From IMG/VR virus record IMGVR_UViG_3300028025_003050, positions 1-40,473 of that record: DNA of 40,473 bases; one strand, 5' to 3'. The notes below the pieces were generated by a model, which was not told the DNA's origin, ran no database searches, and saw only the letters and a program-made list of their open reading frames with translations. Of this stretch, positions 38,562 through 40,473 are shown piece after piece; positions within the stretch are counted from its first letter, which is position 1; the number at the start of each line of letters is the position of its first letter. The translations under genes and the position numbers were made by a program. The stretch is from a virus.

Positions 38562-40424
38562 CTATATGACTCTGATTTTGTTTTGCTCTGCGAATGCTTC
38601 TTCTAAGTTAATTACTGTTCTTTTGCCTATCTCTTGACGAGAGAGGAAAGGGTTTTTCATATGGTGGGTAGCATACTTGCCGTAGTTGAGCATCTCACGT
38701 GCTCGGATTTCACAGAACCAGAGAGCCATAACCATATCGGTCTTACCCTTAGTCGTTGGAGTCCAGGTAATCAACTGTTCTATCAGAGCCTTAATGTTCT
38801 CGGTCTGATCTGATGGAAGGTGTATCAAGTTATCTCGATGGTGCTTACCATCAAACTGCTTGGTACCAAAGAGGGTAGACATAGATGCCACACCGAAACC
38901 GGCATCCCATTTATTAGAGCCGGTATGGTGTTCCTTAAACTGCACACCCCGTGATGCTAAGTGCATACGGATGCCTTCGTCCTGCGTTAAGAAGGATTGG
39001 AAGGCGTTCTTCTCGACGATCCATTCGGACGGTGAGTATAGGGATGTCCAATCAAAAATAAGATTACGGATATCGGCTGGAGACGGACGGCTAATCTTGA
39101 TAGCATCTACTATGTACCTCTTGCTCGTTGATCTATCAATGGCGTAACAGATAGCTGCGGTATCGCCAATCATCGCAGGGTCTAGCCCACAGATGTAGGT
39201 AAATCCGTTTAAGTCTCGTGGATGTCCTGGGTGGCCTGCAACTAAGTTGCCTGCCTTACGCATTCCATCAATAGAACCTTTTACACATACGGGGTCAAAG
39301 GCAGCGTTCTCGGATACATCCTGCTGCTGATAGACCAAGGCCCAAGTACTAGCATCCATCGCTTGACGTTCGTTGTAAAGGTTACGACCAGACCAACGTG
39401 GGTATAGGCCGTCATCGTTCTTATCCGATTCTGCCTGTCCATCAAAGGGTGCGTCCGATGCGGGCCAAAGGGTAACCCACTTGTCAGGGTCTTCATCTGC
39501 CTCAAGCAGAGCTGGCATCGCTAGGTACTTCCAAGGGACTAGTCCTCCTGGGTACCGGTCTTCAGAGCGAAGCTCGCGGTATAGATCTACCGAGGCTACT
39601 CGTGTACCAATAATAATCAACTTGCCGGTTGGGTTAAGACGGGATCGCACGTCCTGGGTTAACCACCGGATTTGCTTCTCAAACTCATTAGCGTTCTTCA
39701 AGGTAACGGCGTCATCGACAATAATCATATCGGCACGCTTACCGTAAATCTGACCGCCGATACCGACGGCTTCAATGTTCGGATCCTTTTCAGAGGACTC
39801 ACGAAGCTCATCACCAAAGGTGACGCGGGTTGCCTGCCAAGAGGCCGTCTTGGAATTAAACCCTACGCCAGCTGCATAAGCGCTCTGTAAGTCGGCATAC
39901 ATAGGATGCGTTAGTCGCTGCTTGATAGCGTAGAGAAAGTCTGCTGCGAGTTGCTGTGTCTGTGAGACTATCAGTACTCGGAAGTTTGGGTTACGTGCTA
40001 CCTGCCAGGTAACGTAGTCGACGGTGACCGTAATCGACTTAGCGTGGTTTGGCGGAATATTTATCAGGACGCGGTTAGCTGCAAGTCCTGGCTCATATTT
40101 CATACTGGGGTGTAACCAAGAAGGTTCACGCCCTTCGATGACATCTATGAGGTTCTTCTGGTGAGCAAAGGTCTTAGAGTGTAGGAACTTCTCCCTAAAC
40201 TCCACGAAGTCGATATCGTGAACATCGCCGGATGCAAAGGACTTCTCCTTCAGGCCGAGGCGGGTTCGATCTATCTTATCTGCAAATACTTTATCGGTGC
40301 GACGGTAGTACTCGTAGGTCTTCATCGACTTACCGGCGCTGCCGCAGGCGGCGTCGATAGTCATACCTTCTGCTACACATCCAAGGATAATACGCTTGGC
40401 AATATCGGCGGAATTCTCTGCCAC
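38562..40424 (-). CDS. terL: Terminase large subunit
   Basis: 620 residues. GTG start at 40424 with AGGAG five bases upstream. Walker A is PPNHAKS (Lys129, Ser130); Walker B is MIIVDDA (Asp237, Asp238); the motif III-like GKLIIIGTR follows. The C-terminal nuclease begins at FTYICGLDPAM with its metal-binding Asp, and continues through SEWIVEKNAFQS and a later acidic set. Residues 15-45 resemble a small HTH found in terminase small subunits, which may explain why no separate terS is visible. It translocates and cuts DNA during packaging. Confidence 0.9.
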   Translation of the reverse strand: MAENSADIAKRIILGCVAEGMTIDAACGSAGKSMKTYEYYRRTDKVFADKIDRTRLGLKEKSFASGDVHDIDFVEFREKFLHSKTFAHQKNLIDVIEGREPSWLHPSMKYEPGLAANRVLINIPPNHAKSITVTVDYVTWQVARNPNFRVLIVSQTQQLAADFLYAIKQRLTHPMYADLQSAYAAGVGFNSKTASWQATRVTFGDELRESSEKDPNIEAVGIGGQIYGKRADMIIVDDAVTLKNANEFEKQIRWLTQDVRSRLNPTGKLIIIGTRVASVDLYRELRSEDRYPGGLVPWKYLAMPALLEADEDPDKWVTLWPASDAPFDGQAESDKNDDGLYPRWSGRNLYNERQAMDASTWALVYQQQDVSENAAFDPVCVKGSIDGMRKAGNLVAGHPGHPRDLNGFTYICGLDPAMIGDTAAICYAIDRSTSKRYIVDAIKISRPSPADIRNLIFDWTSLYSPSEWIVEKNAFQSFLTQDEGIRMHLASRGVQFKEHHTGSNKWDAGFGVASMSTLFGTKQFDGKHHRDNLIHLPSDQTENIKALIEQLITWTPTTKGKTDMVMALWFCEIRAREMLNYGKYATHHMKNPFLSRQEIGKRTVINLEEAFAEQNKIRVI

Positions 40425-40444
40425 GTAATCTCCTAAAAAATAAA

Positions 40445-40468
40445 GGGCCGGAATAGACGGGCCGGAAT
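40445..40468 (-). repeat. GGGCCGGAAT direct repeat upstream of terL
   Basis: GGGCCGGAAT occurs at 40445-40454 and 40459-40468, four bases apart, just upstream of the terL ribosome site in the leftward direction. It may be an operator or terminase recognition site (cos or pac). It lies a few bases from the window end, so the full context is not visible. Confidence 0.45.
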
Positions 40469-40473
40469 CACAG

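Overview
The window looks like the whole, or almost the whole, genome of a lytic tailed phage. It carries terminase, portal, scaffold, major capsid protein, large internal virion protein, tail fibres, lysis genes and a replication set, and I see no integrase, excisionase, partition gene or tRNA. A canonical WhiB-type iron-sulphur regulator points to an actinobacterial host. Several virion-module genes resemble families I associate with marine and freshwater phages (Gly-rich fibres ending in a GSGIVIIRY-type motif, a MAH-type small tail protein, Lys-rich DUF6321/DUF6496-like proteins), so a free-living aquatic actinobacterium is the best guess for the host. No tape-measure, tail-sheath or tail-tube gene is evident. 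The portal is instead followed by a 1,619-residue internal protein, which suggests a podovirus-like particle. These are inferences from sequence reading, not database results.

Layout. (1) Positions 1-3664, plus strand: an early block of about 15 small, tightly overlapping genes, several with Cys-rich zinc-finger patterns, together with a short sliding-clamp-like protein and a lytic-transglycosylase-like protein read out of frame across two neighbouring genes. Three hairpin plus purine-rich leaders precede translation units here. (2) Positions 3694-3731: a hairpin between convergent operons. (3) Positions 10727 down to 3728, minus strand: the replication, recombination and regulation operon. 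It holds an HslV/proteasome-like peptidase, Cas4-like nuclease, WhiB, RecA/DnaB-fold ATPase, two PD-(D/E)XK nucleases, a primase split into CHC2 and TOPRIM genes, a sigma-like protein and an FmdB-like zinc ribbon. No DNA or RNA polymerase gene was found, so the phage probably uses the host enzymes. (4) Positions 10728-11433: a divergent regulatory region and two plus-strand genes (zinc ribbon and HNH nuclease). (5) Positions 40424 down to 11495, minus strand: the late operon, running terminase, basic protein, portal, internal proteins, scaffold, capsid, a cluster of Lys-rich miniproteins, fibres and a glycosyltransferase, further fibres with an inserted HNH gene, a tail protein, then the lysis cassette. 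It ends at an intrinsic terminator at 11438-11468.

Most neighbouring genes overlap through ATGA, GTGA or TAATG junctions, so translational coupling is the rule and many genuine genes are under 60 codons. At least 17 small genes listed here start with GTG or are too short for routine ORF calling. No gene-free stretch exceeds 300 bases; the longest is 10728-10850. The ends at 1 and 40473 show no obvious terminal repeat. If the molecule is circular or circularly permuted, terL and the first early gene would diverge from an intergenic region of about 120 bp.
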